A DNA stretch of 64,000 bases from Colwellia sp. PAMC 21821 (GTDB lineage: Bacteria; Pseudomonadota; Gammaproteobacteria; Enterobacterales; Alteromonadaceae). The stretch's first letter is position 1. Every line of letters begins with the position of its first letter. The position numbers and the translations under genes were made by a program. The notes under the pieces are model-generated. The model searched no databases. It was not told the origin of the DNA and worked only from the letters and a program-made list of their open reading frames with translations. Shown here one piece after another: positions 1 to 8,791 of this stretch. The stretch covers positions 2,108,001 to 2,172,000 of the forward strand of contig NZ_CP014943.1 of assembly GCF_002077175.1 (NCBI RefSeq), in the 5' to 3' direction.

Positions 1-177
1 AATAGTTTTTTCAGCTAGCTGTTCTATAGGGTAAGCACGCGAAGGATAGTCGATGTTTAACACTTTATAGCCTTGCTCAGTTAAGCGCTCTGCCATTTTG
101 TCCATTGAATGTGCTGAACGTGCTAAACCGTGCAATAAAATAACACATTCTGTTGTTGGCATATTCATATCTTTCAT
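1..177 (-). CDS. alpha/beta-fold hydrolase (lipase-like), N-terminal part, cut by window edge
   Basis: The reverse strand reads 59 codons from an ATG at 177 to the window edge without a stop. The peptide contains VILLHGLARSAHSMDKMAE, where the HGLARS turn after a hydrophobic beta strand is the usual oxyanion-hole segment of alpha/beta hydrolases. It is followed by YKVLNIDYPSR, matching the second strand of lipase-like members. Several in-frame Met codons (residues 1, 4 and 6) leave the exact start open. The catalytic Ser, Asp and His lie outside the window, so activity and substrate cannot be judged. Confidence 0.7.
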   Translation of the reverse strand, partial: MKDMNMPTTECVILLHGLARSAHSMDKMAERLTEQGYKVLNIDYPSRAYPIEQLAEKTI

Positions 178-281
178 TTGTCATTCCAACGGTTGAAGCT
201 AGTTTTTTACGAAAATTAACGAGGTTTCAGACTCGATAGCTTAATAAAATAAACATCAATTTTAATGTTAAAGCATGAAGT

Positions 282-320
282 TATAAAGCCCAATATATGA
301 ATCTTATTTTGGGCTTTATA
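282..320 (-). terminator. hairpin terminator downstream of the EEP-family gene
   Basis: Perfect 12-bp inverted repeat (TATAAAGCCCAA at 282-293 and its complement at 309-320) just past the stop of the 327-1226 gene. The T-run in the leftward direction is short, so termination strength is uncertain. Confidence 0.55.
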
Positions 321-326
321 AATAGC

Positions 327-1226
327 TTACAAAACTAATTCTACCGAAATAGGGCAGTGGTCGCTAAGTTTTTGACTAAGTTCACGAGTATATTTTGGTT
401 CGAAAACTAACTGGTCAAATGAATTCTCGACATACCGTGCTTTTGCTTTTGGATCAAAAATTATATGGTCGATATAGTCTTTGTAATAACCGCCCCAACA
501 TTTAGACTCTGCTTTAATTGTTGGAGCCCAAAGTGCTTCTGCACCCTCGTCATCAATGGTTTGCCATAAGCCTTGTACTTCACTGTAATTTAATGAAATA
601 TCTTTTACAAAACGACGATTAAAGTCACCTAATAATATAAAAGGGACGCCTTCTTTCGCACGTGCATCAACCCAAGCTTCTAGTGGTTTAGCTTGCTTAG
701 CAAGTTCAGCACAGGCCGTTTTTGCATAGGCTTCTTTTTCATTCGTGTTGGGCATTTTAGCTATGCTAGTTTGGTCAAGTGCTTTATCAAAACAGCCTGA
801 TTTCATGTGTACAGCTAATAAACGCACACTTTTACCGTCTTTAGTTAAGGTAACGTCCATGCCTCGGCGTGCAAGGCCTTGATCAAGTTCACGATATTCA
901 ACCGCTGTGGCTTTATAGCCGCTGCTTTTTCTTACCGCTACGCCAACACGTTGTACCCAGTCTTTGGTTGTGAAGAAATAGTCGTATTCATCACCAAAAA
1001 CTTTTGCTGCCCATTTTGCACTTTCCACCTCTTGCAAGGCAATGACGTCAGCGTCTAATTCTCGCGCATAACGCGCTAATTTTTGATAATCAACATCTTT
1101 GCGCTGATTATATTCATGAGAGCCCAACCAGGCGATATTCCATGAAGCGACTTTTAAGGTTTCAGCAAAAGCTGATGTGCTTAAAAGTGTTAGTGCGATG
1201 ATAATAAAACTAATAAATTTTGTCAT
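327..1226 (-). CDS. secreted endonuclease/exonuclease/phosphatase family protein
   Basis: A 299-residue protein with a signal peptide (MTKFISFIIIALTLLSTSAFA) and the EEP (DNase I-like) fold signatures in order: VASWNIAWLG, a metal-binding Glu in DVIALQEVE, HMKSGCF, the Asp/Asn pair in LLGDFNRR, and a C-terminal LSDHCPISVEL with the catalytic Asp-His. The catalytic set looks complete, so a periplasmic or extracellular metal-dependent phosphodiesterase or nuclease is likely. The natural substrate cannot be told from sequence. It is a single gene ending at a hairpin at 282-320. Confidence 0.8.
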   Translation of the reverse strand: MTKFISFIIIALTLLSTSAFAETLKVASWNIAWLGSHEYNQRKDVDYQKLARYARELDADVIALQEVESAKWAAKVFGDEYDYFFTTKDWVQRVGVAVRKSSGYKATAVEYRELDQGLARRGMDVTLTKDGKSVRLLAVHMKSGCFDKALDQTSIAKMPNTNEKEAYAKTACAELAKQAKPLEAWVDARAKEGVPFILLGDFNRRFVKDISLNYSEVQGLWQTIDDEGAEALWAPTIKAESKCWGGYYKDYIDHIIFDPKAKARYVENSFDQLVFEPKYTRELSQKLSDHCPISVELVL

Positions 1227-1551
1227 GACGTTATTCTAGATTGTTCATTGGGCAGCTATAGTAACCGCTGTTAAAGCAAATTCAAGTAAAGTGTGTAGTT
1301 TTTAGGAGCTAGCAATACTGCTGTATTTGATTTTGTATTGATATTTATCGGTGCTTTTAGTTAACGTTATTTTACGATTTAAATTATAAAGGGGTTAGTA
1401 GCCCCTTATTTTGAGAAACAGCAATTTAAGTCATTTAATCGTAGCCTGAAAAATTAAAGCTGACTAAATTTGTCGAACTAGCTTATGACCATCATGTTCA
1501 CACCTAAGCCTAACGTTGGCTTAACTAAACTTATGATCTTTTATCATGCTA
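1227..1551. other. intergenic stretch with one hairpin
   Basis: No gene is seen in either strand. It contains the likely promoter of the EEP-family gene at its left end and a hairpin (AAGGGG 1389-1394, CCCCTT 1402-1407, 7-nt loop) that could end the leftward PepSY transcript. The T-run on that strand is weak. Confidence 0.4.
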
Positions 1552-2274
1552 TTATTTTTTTAAACGATAACTACCTTTGCGCAACATATGTATGGTCCAA
1601 ATCAAACCCGTGAGGGTTAGCCAAAGTGTAATAAAAGCAAAAATTATAATTTGAATAGTGTTGAAGTTACCTACGCTGCCATAATCCATAAAGTGTAACA
1701 TGAAGAAAAAATCGGCGAAGCGTTTGTCGCTATTGCTGTGTCCTACAATCTGCCCTGAGCCTTGTTCAACATAAACACTAGTTTCTAAGCTATCATCGAA
1801 ATTAATTTGCCAACTGGGGTTTTTATGTTTAAGAAAGTCTGCAATGGGAGGTGCGATTAATGTGACTGAATCAATGCTACCTGGACCAGTATAACTTGCT
1901 TGGGCAATAGCAGTGGCGAGCGGTTTATCAATGAAGGTTAGCTCGCCTGTGATGGCATTAACGATATGATAACTATTGGTTAAATGACGATATAGTCCTT
2001 GTTGTTGCGTTAACAAATAATAAGGCTGAGAGAGAATATTAGTTTGATTAAGCTCAACAGTGTCAGGATACTTTTTCAGTATATTTTCAACGGGTAACAA
2101 GTCTTTGTTTGCGGTGGCTGGCTGCGTTGATATTATCGTTTGGCGATAAGCATTACCGCGTGCTTTTTCATGATCAATAACATTGAATGTTAAGCCACTA
2201 ATTACCCATATAATTACCTGTAAACCGATAAGTAACGAAGCCCATTTATGAATTTTTCTGACCCAAATAATCAT
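1552..2274 (-). CDS. PepSY domain-containing membrane protein (second gene of pair)
   Basis: A 240-residue protein with a hydrophobic helix near the N-terminus (LIGLQVIIWVISGLTF), a PepSY-like periplasmic region (about 50-185) and a C-terminal helix (about 205-228). The topology resembles PepSY-associated membrane proteins often linked to iron uptake or ferric reduction. Its ATG overlaps the stop of the upstream PepSY gene by 4 nt (ATGA at 2271-2274), so the two are probably translationally coupled. The two proteins resemble each other (W.I.FD, FRFHIMDYG / FMLHFMDYG), suggesting a tandem duplication. The exact function is unknown. Confidence 0.72.
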   Translation of the reverse strand: MIIWVRKIHKWASLLIGLQVIIWVISGLTFNVIDHEKARGNAYRQTIISTQPATANKDLLPVENILKKYPDTVELNQTNILSQPYYLLTQQQGLYRHLTNSYHIVNAITGELTFIDKPLATAIAQASYTGPGSIDSVTLIAPPIADFLKHKNPSWQINFDDSLETSVYVEQGSGQIVGHSNSDKRFADFFFMLHFMDYGSVGNFNTIQIIIFAFITLWLTLTGLIWTIHMLRKGSYRLKK

Positions 2275-3119
2275 GACTTATCACCGACAGATAAATTTGC
2301 ATCTTGATGGGGTTTGTTAGCGGTATTTCTGCGTTTATTACCGCGTTTCTTTCCAGAATTTATTATCGGTTTTATCACTTTAAAATAAGTCAGCACTAAG
2401 CCACTTAGCGCTGCAAATAATGCGAATGAAGCTATGAAAAATAATAACCAATTACTGGCATCTTCGTCGTCGCCATAATCCATAATATGAAAGCGGAACA
2501 TCCAATCAAATATATACCAAAATTGGTGACGTTTGTTGACCACTTTGCCGTTATTCGCCGAAATATAAAACGTTGGTGAAGAGAAATGATCAAAATCTAC
2601 CTGCCATACCGGCAAATGTCGTGCACTTAACGCAAAGGGTGGAGTTGATGAAATTAGTTCAGCATTGATAACGTCATCATCGCCAGAATAAAGGTGCTTT
2701 GCTAAGGCAATTGCCGTAGTTTTATTTAATGGCGATAACACTTCCCCACTGCGAGCATCGACGATAAATTGCTGCTTATCAATGCGAAATCGATAGACTT
2801 CTCGGTCGATCAGTACGCCAACACTTAAATTTTTCGCACGTGGATATTGTTGAAATAATTGTTGTGAGGTGTAGGTTAAATTCTCTGGTTTAATTTTACT
2901 TTGATGGGTTATTACCAGGCTATCACCATGAATATAGTCAATATCAAAAAATACCATGTAAGCACCAGTGACAGACCAAATAATAAACTGCGCACCAATA
3001 AATAACATCAGCCATTTATGAAGTTTATGGCTAAGGTTAAATAGCTTGAAAGGCTTTTTTATTATTGTTCTAGTGCGAGCACTTTTTGAATTAATGGTAC
3101 GGTTCTCCAAAATAAACAT
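2271..3119 (-). CDS. PepSY domain-containing membrane protein (first gene of pair)
   Basis: A 282-residue protein with an N-terminal membrane helix (about 37-57: LMLFIGAQFIIWSVTGAYMVFF), a PepSY-like extracytoplasmic region with the repeated W-x-VDFD motif, a HIMDYGDDED segment and a C-terminal membrane helix followed by a basic tail. It is the promoter-proximal member of a two-gene leftward operon. PepSY proteins of this layout are commonly found near siderophore receptors, but none is visible here, so a role in metal handling is only a guess. Confidence 0.72.
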   Translation of the reverse strand: MFILENRTINSKSARTRTIIKKPFKLFNLSHKLHKWLMLFIGAQFIIWSVTGAYMVFFDIDYIHGDSLVITHQSKIKPENLTYTSQQLFQQYPRAKNLSVGVLIDREVYRFRIDKQQFIVDARSGEVLSPLNKTTAIALAKHLYSGDDDVINAELISSTPPFALSARHLPVWQVDFDHFSSPTFYISANNGKVVNKRHQFWYIFDWMFRFHIMDYGDDEDASNWLLFFIASFALFAALSGLVLTYFKVIKPIINSGKKRGNKRRNTANKPHQDANLSVGDKS

Positions 3120-3390
3120 TGGTTGGCATAGGTCTGTAGCGTTTAGCTGTAGTACTAAACATGTAATCTAGCGCTGAATTTAATGACTTATTGACCTTGT
3201 ATCTTTACTATATAATATCGACACTAGACTAGTAATAGCAACTTAATCACGTAACAAATATTTTACAAAGTTAGGTATGATATTGATATAGTTGCTGTAG
3301 CATTTCCAGAAAAAACACATAACAGTCGTCATACGGATCAATCAACCATAAATAAACCGTAAATTAGTTATCATAAAAGCGAGCAACATC

Positions 3391-3807
3391 ATGGATATTA
3401 TGACTGAAACCCTGCCAATTGCTATTCAAGTTAGTGATGCTTTAGTTGCCGAAATAGAAAATATTGCCTCAGTTAGCAATAAACTTGAAGCTCAGTTGAA
3501 TTTTCATACCATGACAGCTAATTGGTATAGTGATGAAGCTAATATTTTAATGATTAATTTTTATCTTATATCTATTTCTGAACTTAAAAATGTAACCACG
3601 CATGTCGGTAGCGTAGATTTAGAATCGCTTGCTGATGATGTACTATTACATTCAAAAAATAGTTTACTAGACTGTCATGTTGCCATTACACCAGCAGAGT
3701 CTGTATTGATAGAGCAACAACCAAAACTATTATCGGGTTACCTCGCTAAAAAGCTTACTAAAGTGCTGAATTTAATTGCTGACAGACAGAAATTTGTACA
3801 TATTTAA
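3391..3807 (+). CDS. hypothetical protein
   Basis: A 138-residue soluble protein without signal peptide or membrane helix. It has no motif I recognise and is moderately acidic. Start choice is ATG at 3391, with ATG at 3400 as an alternative; upstream AAAAGCGAG is a weak ribosome binding site. It stands alone, upstream of the two repeated sRNA-like units, and transcribes toward them. Coding potential is supported only by length and ordinary composition. Confidence 0.5.
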   Translation: MDIMTETLPIAIQVSDALVAEIENIASVSNKLEAQLNFHTMTANWYSDEANILMINFYLISISELKNVTTHVGSVDLESLADDVLLHSKNSLLDCHVAITPAESVLIEQQPKLLSGYLAKKLTKVLNLIADRQKFVHI

Positions 3808-3901
3808 AATTATTAAATACTATTTTCTATCTTGTAGGTCATTAAAATTAAGCCTCTGTGATAAAAATTGTTATTAATAGCGTTAATTTTTAAATAAAAT
3901 T

Positions 3902-4025
3902 GAACTAACCTCGAATAACACGCTCTTACTTAGCAAGAGATTCTCCCCTCGATTTTGTTTTTATTATTGTTTCTATTAGTGTTTATATATTGTTATACGC
4001 TCCTCACTTGAGGGGCGTTTTTTTT
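3902..4025 (+). ncRNA. candidate small RNA, tandem copy 1
   Basis: First of two near-identical units. It contains a 30-nt core (3922-3951) with a small hairpin (CTCTT...AAGAG) and a C-rich stretch CTCCCCTC (3943-3950), then about 45 nt of AU-rich sequence. It ends in a strong Rho-independent terminator: ACGCTCCTC 3997-4005, loop ACTT, GAGGGGCGT 4010-4018 and eight T (4018-4025). A TAAAAT box at 3895-3900 would suit a start near 3902-3910. No ORF is shared by the copies. This layout (C-rich seed, AU-rich spacer, terminator with U-tail) is typical of Hfq-dependent trans-acting sRNAs; that role is inference. Confidence 0.6.
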
Positions 4026-4188
4026 GCCTAATAAAAAGTGACGTACTTTTAGCAAGGTTTTCGCGAGTTTAACTATAAGATGAAATTATTTTTAATTAAT
4101 AAAGTTAATAAAGCCAATAAAATTAGTGGCTTAAATAACAATATACCAAGGTAAGATAATACTGTTCAATTTTATTTAAAATTAAAAT

Positions 4189-4313
4189 GAACTAAACACG
4201 AATATGCTGCTCTTACTTAGCAAGAGATTCTCCCCTCGGTTTTGTTTTTATTATTGTTTTATATTAGTGTTTTTATATTGTTATACGCTCCTCACTTGAG
4301 GGGCGTTTTTTTT
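4189..4313 (+). ncRNA. candidate small RNA, tandem copy 2
   Basis: Second copy, 287 bp downstream of the first. The 30-nt core (4209-4238) is identical to copy 1, as are the terminator stem-loop (4285-4306) and the T8 tail (4306-4313). The AU-rich middle differs by a few bases and one indel. An upstream TAAAAT (4183-4188) and GAACTAA are conserved relative to copy 1, whereas the spacer between copies is unrelated. That pattern suggests selection on two separate transcripts. The 83-residue ORF starting inside this unit is an artefact. Confidence 0.6.
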
Positions 4314-4584
4314 GCTTTAATTTTCAATCAAAGCCACCTAATCGACATAAAGTCTTTTGATAAAAACCATCTTTTTAATACACAAATAACAAACTGCAAA
4401 TATTTATGCTTTAACAACCCTGAAAATATAGTGCCTTCAGCTATCACAACAATCGTCCTTATTTACATTGATAGTTTTAACCTATCGATATGATAAATTC
4501 AAACGATTGTTCCTATGTAAAATGTCAACGTATCATTCTCCCAACTTAACAAGCACTCATATTTTTAAACAAGTGGAGATACAC

Positions 4585-5154
4585 ATGTACAAATCAATTA
4601 TCAATTCAACTATTCAACCATTTAACGCAACAGCATTTAGTAAAGGCGAATTCGTCGAAGTATCAGAAGCAGATGTTGCAGGCAAATGGGCGGTATTTTT
4701 CTTTTACCCTGCTGACTTTACTTTTGTATGTCCGACAGAGTTAGGCGATATGGCTGACCATTACGCACAGTTGCAAGAAATGGGCGTTGAAGTTTACTCA
4801 GTATCAACTGATACACACTTTACTCATAAAGCATGGCACGGCAGTTCAGATACTATCGGCAAAATTCAATACCCAATGATTGGTGACCCAACAGGTAAAA
4901 TTACTCGTAACTTTGGTGTCATGATCGAAGACGATGGCTTAGCACTACGTGGTACGTTTGTTGTTAACCCTGAAGGCGAAATTAAAATTGCTGAAATACA
5001 TGACCTAGGCATAGGCCGTTCAGCGAAAGAATTAGTGCGAAAAATTCAAGCGGCACAATATGTAGCAGAACATGACGGTGAAGTTTGTCCAGCAGCATGG
5101 CAGCCAGGTGCAGAAACATTAACACCATCTTTAGACTTAGTTGGCAAAATCTAA
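4585..5154 (+). CDS. ahpC: alkyl hydroperoxide reductase subunit C (typical 2-Cys peroxiredoxin)
   Basis: A 189-residue peroxiredoxin reducing H2O2 and organic peroxides in the cytoplasm. The peroxidatic cysteine is C49 in DFTFVCPTE and the resolving cysteine is C168 in GEVCPAAW near the C-terminus. The ATG at 4585 is preferred over upstream in-frame codons because GTGGAGAT lies just before it and MYKSIINSTIQPF matches the family N-terminus and usual length (~187). It is followed by a 12-bp hairpin and then ahpF, its electron donor. OxyR control is likely, since oxyR lies just beyond ahpF. Confidence 0.97.
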   Translation: MYKSIINSTIQPFNATAFSKGEFVEVSEADVAGKWAVFFFYPADFTFVCPTELGDMADHYAQLQEMGVEVYSVSTDTHFTHKAWHGSSDTIGKIQYPMIGDPTGKITRNFGVMIEDDGLALRGTFVVNPEGEIKIAEIHDLGIGRSAKELVRKIQAAQYVAEHDGEVCPAAWQPGAETLTPSLDLVGKI

Positions 5155-5166
5155 GTTAAGAAAAAT

Positions 5167-5196
5167 TGCCGCGATATTACAATCAATATCGCGGCA
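5167..5196 (+). promoter_or_regulatory. strong intergenic hairpin between ahpC and ahpF
   Basis: Perfect 12-bp inverted repeat (TGCCGCGATATT 5167-5178, 6-nt loop, complement 5185-5196) without a T-run, 12 nt after the ahpC stop. It could stabilise the ahpC transcript 3' end or partially terminate it, giving more AhpC than AhpF. The role is inferred; the structure is visible. Confidence 0.6.
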
Positions 5197-5262
5197 CACG
5201 CTAAATAAAAAAATCAAACAAACCTTAAATCTTATTCATCATTGTTCTTGAGGGAATAAACC

Positions 5263-6873
5263 ATGTTAGATACAAACTTAAAACAACAATTAACTACCTA
5301 TTTGCAAAATTTAACATCGGCTGTTGAATTGTCAGTATTTTTAGGTGACGACGTAAAATCAAAAGAATTAAATACCTTGGTGGCAGAAATCGCTGAGATG
5401 TCAGCGTTAGTAACGATTGTTGAAGCAGATGCAAGCAACGAACGCGTACCATCAATGTTAGTAAAATCAGTTAAAACCGGCGGTGAAATGCGCTTTGCGG
5501 GTGTGCCCATGGGGCATGAGTTTACCTCACTGGTATTAGCCTTATTGCATAGCGGTGGACACCCAATAAAACTTGATAAAGCGGTAATCGAGCAAGTGGC
5601 AGCATTAGAAGGTGACTATAGCTTTGAAACCTACATTTCTTTAAGTTGTCAGAATTGCCCAGACGTAGTGCAAGCTTTAAATATGATGGCAGCAATTAAT
5701 CCACAAATTACACATGTGATGGTGGATGGCGCTTTATTTCAAGAAGAAGTATACAAGCGCGATATTTTATCAGTACCTGCGGTTTATCTTAATGGTAAAG
5801 CGTTTGGACAAGGCAGAATGACAGTAACCGAGATTTTAAATAAAGTAGATACCAATGCAGGCGCGAGACAAGCTAAAGCCATAAACAACAAAGAAGCCTT
5901 TGACTTATTAGTTATTGGTGGTGGTCCTGCTGGCGCAGCGTCAGCTATATATAGTGCTCGTAAAGGTATTCGCACCGGAATAGTTGCTGACAAATTTGGC
6001 GGTCAGCTTCAAGACACCATAGCCATTGAAAATTTTATCTCCGTCAGTGCGACACAAGGCCCTAAATTAGTCGCTAGTTTAGAAGCGCATGTGAATGACT
6101 ACGATGTTGATATTATGAATAATCAACGGGTGAAAAACATTATAAAAAGTGATGTTGAAGGTGGCTTAATTACCGTTGAGTTAGAAAATGGTGCCACCTT
6201 ACAAACACGCTCAACCATAATCGCAACAGGTGCCAGATGGCGAGAAATGAACGTCACTGGTGAGCAAGAATATCGTGGTAAAGGTGTGGCTTATTGCCCA
6301 CATTGTGATGGACCTTTATTTAAAGGAAAATCAGTGGCCGTAATTGGCGGTGGCAATTCAGGTATTGAAGCGGCGATTGATTTAGCCGGCATTGTTGAAC
6401 ATGTTACTGTGTTGGAGTTCGACTCAGTATTACGAGCAGATGCGGTATTGCAAAATAAAGCTCGCTCGTTACCGAATATCGATATTATTGTGAATGCACA
6501 AACCACAGAGGTGTTAGGTAATGGTAAGCATGTAACTGGGCTTAATTACCTTAATCGTGCAACCAACAAGCAAGAAAACGTCGAACTTGCCGGTATATTT
6601 GTACAAATTGGCTTATTGCCAAATTCACAATTTTTGCAAGGAACCGTTGATTTAACTGATCGAGGTGAGGTTATTATTAATCAAAAAGGTGAAACCAATA
6701 TTGCTGGGGTTTATGCCGCCGGAGATGTAACAAATACGCCTTTTAAGCAAATAATTATCGCCATGGGTGGCGGTGCAGCAGCAGCTTTAGGGGCATTTGA
6801 TTATTTAATCAGAACACCAAATCCACTTGAAAATCGTGAAAATATTGAAAGTATGAGCGAAGTTGCCGCTTAA
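5263..6873 (+). CDS. ahpF: alkyl hydroperoxide reductase subunit F
   Basis: A 536-residue flavoprotein (family usually ~520) passing electrons from NAD(P)H to AhpC. The N-terminal double-thioredoxin-like domain carries C129-x-x-C132 (SCQNCPD). The thioredoxin-reductase-like part begins near residue 210 with the FAD motif [15 protein letters not shown], has the active-site pair C345-PH-C348, a second Rossmann motif [15 protein letters not shown], and a C-terminal [15 protein letters not shown]. The start has TTGAGGGAAT upstream. It is co-oriented with ahpC across an 108-bp gap containing a hairpin. Confidence 0.96.
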   Translation: MLDTNLKQQLTTYLQNLTSAVELSVFLGDDVKSKELNTLVAEIAEMSALVTIVEADASNERVPSMLVKSVKTGGEMRFAGVPMGHEFTSLVLALLHSGGHPIKLDKAVIEQVAALEGDYSFETYISLSCQNCPDVVQALNMMAAINPQITHVMVDGALFQEEVYKRDILSVPAVYLNGKAFGQGRMTVTEILNKVDTNAGARQAKAINNKEAFDLLVIGGGPAGAASAIYSARKGIRTGIVADKFGGQLQDTIAIENFISVSATQGPKLVASLEAHVNDYDVDIMNNQRVKNIIKSDVEGGLITVELENGATLQTRSTIIATGARWREMNVTGEQEYRGKGVAYCPHCDGPLFKGKSVAVIGGGNSGIEAAIDLAGIVEHVTVLEFDSVLRADAVLQNKARSLPNIDIIVNAQTTEVLGNGKHVTGLNYLNRATNKQENVELAGIFVQIGLLPNSQFLQGTVDLTDRGEVIINQKGETNIAGVYAAGDVTNTPFKQIIIAMGGGAAAALGAFDYLIRTPNPLENRENIESMSEVAA

Positions 6874-6897
6874 TTTTTGAGAAATAATTTGTGCGTT

Positions 6898-6932
6898 AAA
6901 AACGCTATTGTGCATAACAGTAGCGTTTTTTT
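6898..6932 (+). terminator. Rho-independent terminator after ahpF
   Basis: Stem AAAAACGCTATTGT / ACAGTAGCGTTTTT with a 5-nt loop followed by Ts, 25 nt after the ahpF stop. Confidence 0.8.
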
Positions 6933-6977
6933 ATAAGCAATTTTTTGTAAACAGAAGAATAAGTTGTATTAAATTTA

Positions 6978-7017
6978 TTAGCTTATTAGCTTATTAGCTT
7001 ATTAGCTTATTAGCTTA
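6978..7017. repeat. five tandem copies of an 8-bp unit (TTAGCTTA)
   Basis: Five exact copies at 6978-6985, 6986-6993, 6994-7001, 7002-7009 and 7010-7017. They lie between the convergent ahpF and oxyR genes, 8 bp from the oxyR stop. A short tandem repeat like this is prone to slippage, but its position past both stop codons argues against phase variation. Confidence 0.9.
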
Positions 7018-7025
7018 AAACAAGG

Positions 7026-7925
7026 CTAATCGAATAAGCCCTTTACCGCTTGGCGAATTTCATTAACAACGGCGCTAACACTTTCCATTCGAGCATAACC
7101 TGTACGGCAGAGTAATGCTATTTCACGATTTGGTTGTGGGCTTTCAAAAGGAATATAGTGAATATGCTTTTGCGGGGCATAGTTAATCGTTGCCAACTGC
7201 GGCAATAGTGTAATACCCATATTACTTGCCACCATATAACGTAAAGTTTCAAGGCTGGTGGCTCGAAAGCTATGATCTTCCTCAGCACCGGCGCTAAAAC
7301 AATAACCCATAGCTTGATCTCTTAAACAATGACCATCTTCTAAGGTGAGAATTTTTTGATTATGCAGATCATCAAAAGTCACTGTCGATCTGTTAGCAAG
7401 TGCATGTGATGGAGACGTTGCCATCACCAAAGGCTCAGTGAATAAATCATATCGTTCAAAGCGCGCCATTTCGGGTAGCCAAGGCAGAATTAAAATATCG
7501 AGTTTGCCTGTTTCCAACTGTTGCAGTAAATCTTGAGTTCTATTCTCATGTAAATAGAAGTTTATTTTCGTTAGATTGCTGTTCAGCGTTGGCATAATAT
7601 GCGGCAGTATATAAGGCGCTAACGTGGGGATTAAGCCGATATGCAAGTCACCCGACAGTGGATCAAGCAGGGCTTTAGCTGCTTCTTCAAAATTATTTGC
7701 CGCGTTCAATACTTGTTGGGCTTGTTGAACTAGCTTTTCACCAGCGGGCGTTAGCATTACATTGCGAGGCTGCCGCTCAATTAATGTTAATTTAAGTCGC
7801 TGCTCTAACTTCTGAATTTGCCCACTCAACGTTGGTTGACTAACAAAACAGGCATCAGCAGCATGGCCAAAATGTTTATATTGGGCAATGGCCGTAAGAT
7901 ATTCTAAGTCACGTATTTTTATCAT
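7026..7925 (-). CDS. oxyR: hydrogen-peroxide-sensing LysR-type regulator OxyR
   Basis: A 299-residue LysR-family protein with an N-terminal winged HTH (MIKIRDLEYLTAIAQYKHF..., HAADACFVSQPTLSGQIQKLE). The effector domain carries the redox pair C200 and C209 in DGHCLRDQAMGYC, at positions equivalent to E. coli C199/C208. This identifies it as OxyR rather than a generic LysR regulator. It converges with ahpF. OxyR normally activates ahpCF and related genes on peroxide stress; its own promoter lies in the gap at 7926-8144. Confidence 0.95.
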   Translation of the reverse strand: MIKIRDLEYLTAIAQYKHFGHAADACFVSQPTLSGQIQKLEQRLKLTLIERQPRNVMLTPAGEKLVQQAQQVLNAANNFEEAAKALLDPLSGDLHIGLIPTLAPYILPHIMPTLNSNLTKINFYLHENRTQDLLQQLETGKLDILILPWLPEMARFERYDLFTEPLVMATSPSHALANRSTVTFDDLHNQKILTLEDGHCLRDQAMGYCFSAGAEEDHSFRATSLETLRYMVASNMGITLLPQLATINYAPQKHIHYIPFESPQPNREIALLCRTGYARMESVSAVVNEIRQAVKGLFD

Positions 7926-8144
7926 AGTTAAAATCTATGGTTGTTAGGGGTTTAATAGTTAAATTATTTTATCTTAAAAGATGAAATTCAGCCACTGTGC
8001 TCTATTATGCTAATTAATAACTTAATGGTATTAAATACAACAAGGTAACAACACTGCAAAAATATACTTGTGAAAATAGAAGTAGTAAGTTTAAAGTTTG
8101 TTTATTTATTTTGATATTTTATTTATTTTACAAGCCAATTGGAT

Positions 8145-8510
8145 TTATACCCATAGATCATTTTGAGCGGTTAGATCACTGTTCGCATCACCAGTATTCA
8201 CTACGCCTTTTGGCTCCACAATCATAATTTTACATTCAGCCTTAGCGACGGGTTTATGTTCAACACCTTTAGGGATCACAAACATTTCGCCAGGCGATAA
8301 GGTGACAAGTCCATCTCGAAATTCAATAGTAAGAACGCCATCAATGACAATAAAAACCTCATCTGTTTCTGGATGGTCATGCCACACAAATTCACCTGCT
8401 ACTTTCACTAATTTAAATTGATAATCATTCATTTCAGCGATAACACGCGGTGACCAATGCTCAGAAAATTGGCTAAACTTATCTTTAAAGTTGATTACTT
8501 TTGACTTCAT
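8145..8510 (-). CDS. cupin domain-containing protein
   Basis: A 121-residue single-domain cupin. Motif 1 appears as [22 protein letters not shown] (metal-binding His-x-His...Glu) and motif 2 as [17 protein letters not shown] (His). These give a small beta-barrel with a probable divalent metal site. The start is preceded by GGAGCTAAG on the reverse strand. Such stand-alone cupins are often isomerase- or dioxygenase-like, but the substrate is not predictable. There is no operon partner. Confidence 0.85.
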   Translation of the reverse strand: MKSKVINFKDKFSQFSEHWSPRVIAEMNDYQFKLVKVAGEFVWHDHPETDEVFIVIDGVLTIEFRDGLVTLSPGEMFVIPKGVEHKPVAKAECKIMIVEPKGVVNTGDANSDLTAQNDLWV

Positions 8511-8724
8511 CTTAGCTCCTAGGGCTTAATTTAAGCTTTTAATATTACATAATTCTCACGTTTGATAAACTACAAATTTTTCACTTAAATAAGAAAAGCT
8601 ATTGTTTTAAAAGTGTTTTTAATTATTTGAAGTAAAATAAACAGAAAGTTATTATTAAAATTCACATTTAAATTTACAAAACTGCTCAATCTCTCCGCAA
8701 TAATTTCTTGCGTTTCCATAAAGC

Positions 8725-8761
8725 CTGTATAGAATAACAGTAATACTGTGTAAAAACACAG
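8725..8761 (+). promoter_or_regulatory. two LexA-binding SOS boxes in the lexA promoter
   Basis: Two CTG-N10-CAG operators: 8725-8740 (CTGTATAGAATAACAG) and 8746-8761 (CTGTGTAAAAACACAG). Their centres are 21 bp apart, on the same helix face, 31 bp before the lexA start. The double-box layout matches lexA autoregulation in E. coli. Confidence 0.93.
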
Positions 8762-8791
8762 GCTTACTCTTCAGTCGCTTAAGGAATAAAA

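Noticed and set aside
4242..4493. 83-residue plus-strand ORF
   Set aside because: It begins inside the second sRNA-like unit, runs through its terminator and has no ribosome site or family likeness.
6978..7017. CRISPR-like array
   Set aside because: The units are contiguous 8-mers without spacers and no cas genes are present.
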